Below, in pieces: positions 62,843 through 64,000 of a stretch of 64,000 bases of DNA (the stretch's first letter is position 1; the number at the start of each line of letters is the position of its first letter). The notes under the pieces were generated by a model, which saw nothing but the letters and a program-made list of their open reading frames with translations, had not been told where the DNA came from and did not search any database. This stretch comes from Aselliscus stoliczkanus (lineage: Eukaryota > Chordata > Mammalia > Chiroptera > Hipposideridae): the NCBI GenBank assembly GCA_033961575.1, contig CM066733.1, positions 104,189,921 to 104,253,920 of the forward strand. The letters are read 5' to 3'. The translations under genes and the position numbers were made by a program.

Positions 62843-63276
62843 CGGGCCACCCCAGTGGCGCATTGGTTAAGAGCTGGCTTGGGACGCCAACGGCCCTGGT
62901 TCGGATCCCACATATGAGGGCCAGTGACACTGCCCTCTACAGCTAAGATGGTGAACGACAGCTCCACCTGGAGCTGGGCTGCTGTGAGTCCCCAGGGATG
63001 GCATAGCTGCAGCCCCTGCTGCAGTGGGCTGCCAGAGGCTACAGTGAGTAGCTGGAGGCCAGCATGAGCAGCTGGCAGCTGGTGTGAGCTGCCGAGAGCC
63101 ACTGTGAGCGGCTGTCCAGAGGCCAGCGACCCATCTGCCTCACCTGAGAAGAGCGCAATGACGATACCAACATAGGCCAGTGAAGCAATGTCCTCCACCA
63201 CTAGACTGAAGAACAAAAAAGGACAACTTGTCTTTCCCCCACCCCCAATTCCCCAATGAAATCTTAAAAAAAAAAA
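62843..63276 (+). mobile_element. tRNA-derived SINE, long form
   Basis: Long-form head, body and tail ending ttccccaatgaaatctt. Flanked by aaatttac; lies right at the 5' junction of the L1 tail at 63283. Confidence 0.88.
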
Positions 63277-63282
63277 AAATTT

Positions 63283-63877
63283 ACTGAAGACGCTAATTCG
63301 AAAAAATATAAGCACTCCTATGTTTATTGCAGTGCTATTTACAATAGCCAAGACTTGGAAATAACCAAAATGTCCATTGGTAGATGACTGGATCAAGAAA
63401 CTGTGGTACGTTTATACAATGGAGTATTACTCTGCTATAAAGAAGAATGAAATCGCACCATTTGCAACAATATGGATGGACCTAGAGACTATTATGTTAA
63501 GTGAAATAAGTCAGTTGGAGAAAGGCAAATACCATATGATCTCACTTCTGTGTGGAATCTGAAGAACTGAATGAACGAGCAAAGTAAACAGAAACGGTCT
63601 CATAGATATAGAGGAAAAACTGATGGTTGCTAGTTGGAAGGCGGTGAGGATGAGGGAGAAGGGGAAGGGATTAGACAGCATAAATAGGCAACTACAATAT
63701 TGCCACAGGGATATGAAAGACAGTTCGGGGAATATAGTTAATAATGTTGTAAATATTTTGTGGGGTGTCAGATAGTCACATGTCTTGTTAGGGAGACCAC
63801 TTCATGGATGGAGTAGAGGCTTGATCACTGCACTGTACACCTGAAGCTGATGTTGTATAACATTGTACGCCAATTGT

Positions 63878-63930
<53 letters not shown>

Positions 63931-64000
63931 CGGGATATGGAGTATAGTGTGGAAGGGAGTCAAGGGAATTGTAATAGATATGTATGATATTGATATGGGG
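63283..64000 (+). mobile_element. LINE-1 tail, cut by right edge
   Basis: Begins directly after a SINE with an ORF2 C-terminal segment equivalent to 34900 onward (MFIAVLFTIAKTW-like, then [20 protein letters not shown]), stop at 63560-63562, then the L1 3' UTR. The 3' end is beyond the window. Very similar to the copy at 34087. It contains an expanded (TA)n run at 63884-63928. Confidence 0.9.
63884..63928 (+). repeat. (TA)n microsatellite in L1 3' UTR
   Basis: About 22 TA units; the L1 at 34087 has only a short atatatatag at the same place. Confidence 0.95.

Larger units (their letters stand above)
57202..64000 (-). other. FAXC: FAXC intron upstream of likely exon 3 (partial)
   Basis: Runs off the right edge; the preceding FAXC exon (ending PYQ by comparison with the known protein) was looked for and not seen. 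It contains the purine-rich tract, the mariner nested in an old L1, a hAT-like fragment, L2- and MIR-like pieces, two SINEs and an L1 tail. Nothing assignable in 59725-60785 and 61510-62020. Confidence 0.8.

Overview
This is intronic DNA of a mammal, almost certainly a bat. The best organism clue is repeat content: VES-type tRNA-derived SINEs (known from bats) occur at about 16471, 27584, 29925, 44150 and 48317. A second abundant SINE shares its 3' tail with the VES copies. L1 copies with long conserved stretches and an apparently young class II retrovirus fit a lineage with active retrotransposition. A rhinolophoid bat is my guess, not something the sequence proves. I see no bacterial-type genes, CRISPR arrays or operons.

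The host gene is FAXC (failed axon connections homolog, metaxin/GST-like fold), on the minus strand. Three consecutive internal coding exons are present at 57005-57201, 47181-47404 and 9349-9465. Their splice sites and codon phases fit together exactly (phase 0 to 2, then 1+74 codons+1, then 2+38 codons+1). The last of the three ends in a GC rather than GT donor. The first two exons lie beyond the right edge and the last coding exon beyond the left edge. Everything else is intron.

Region by region: 1-4157 is a decayed L1 (plus strand, cut by the window edge). 4158-9348 is intron with SINEs and long TG/CA microsatellites. 10.2-17.9 kb holds MIR, L2, a HAL1-like minus-strand L1, a 82-bp mariner MITE, a solo LTR and other ancient repeats. 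17995-22944 is a defective betaretrovirus-like provirus (497-bp and 489-bp LTRs, 6-bp target duplication) inserted in an old MER5A-like element. It has a tRNA-Lys3-type primer site, a long open gag, no pro or pol, the 3' part of env, and a two-fold symmetric RNA element resembling a constitutive transport element. 23-47 kb is intron with SINEs, VES, MIR, L2, an L1 tail with a nested SINE (34087-35683) and two further mariner MITEs. 47.4-57 kb holds L2, one mariner MITE nested in a different mariner-type element, and FAXC exons at both ends. 57.2-64 kb holds a purine-rich tract, a full-length decayed mariner (57962-59242) nested in an old L1, and another L1 tail running off the right edge.

No new multi-gene system was found. 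The observations most worth checking are the provirus (youth, clean loss of pro-pol, CTE-like element, repeated leader hairpins), the mariner parent and its four same-junction MITEs within 64 kb, and the GC donor in FAXC. Repeat family names were assigned by eye from memory of consensus sequences; no search was run.
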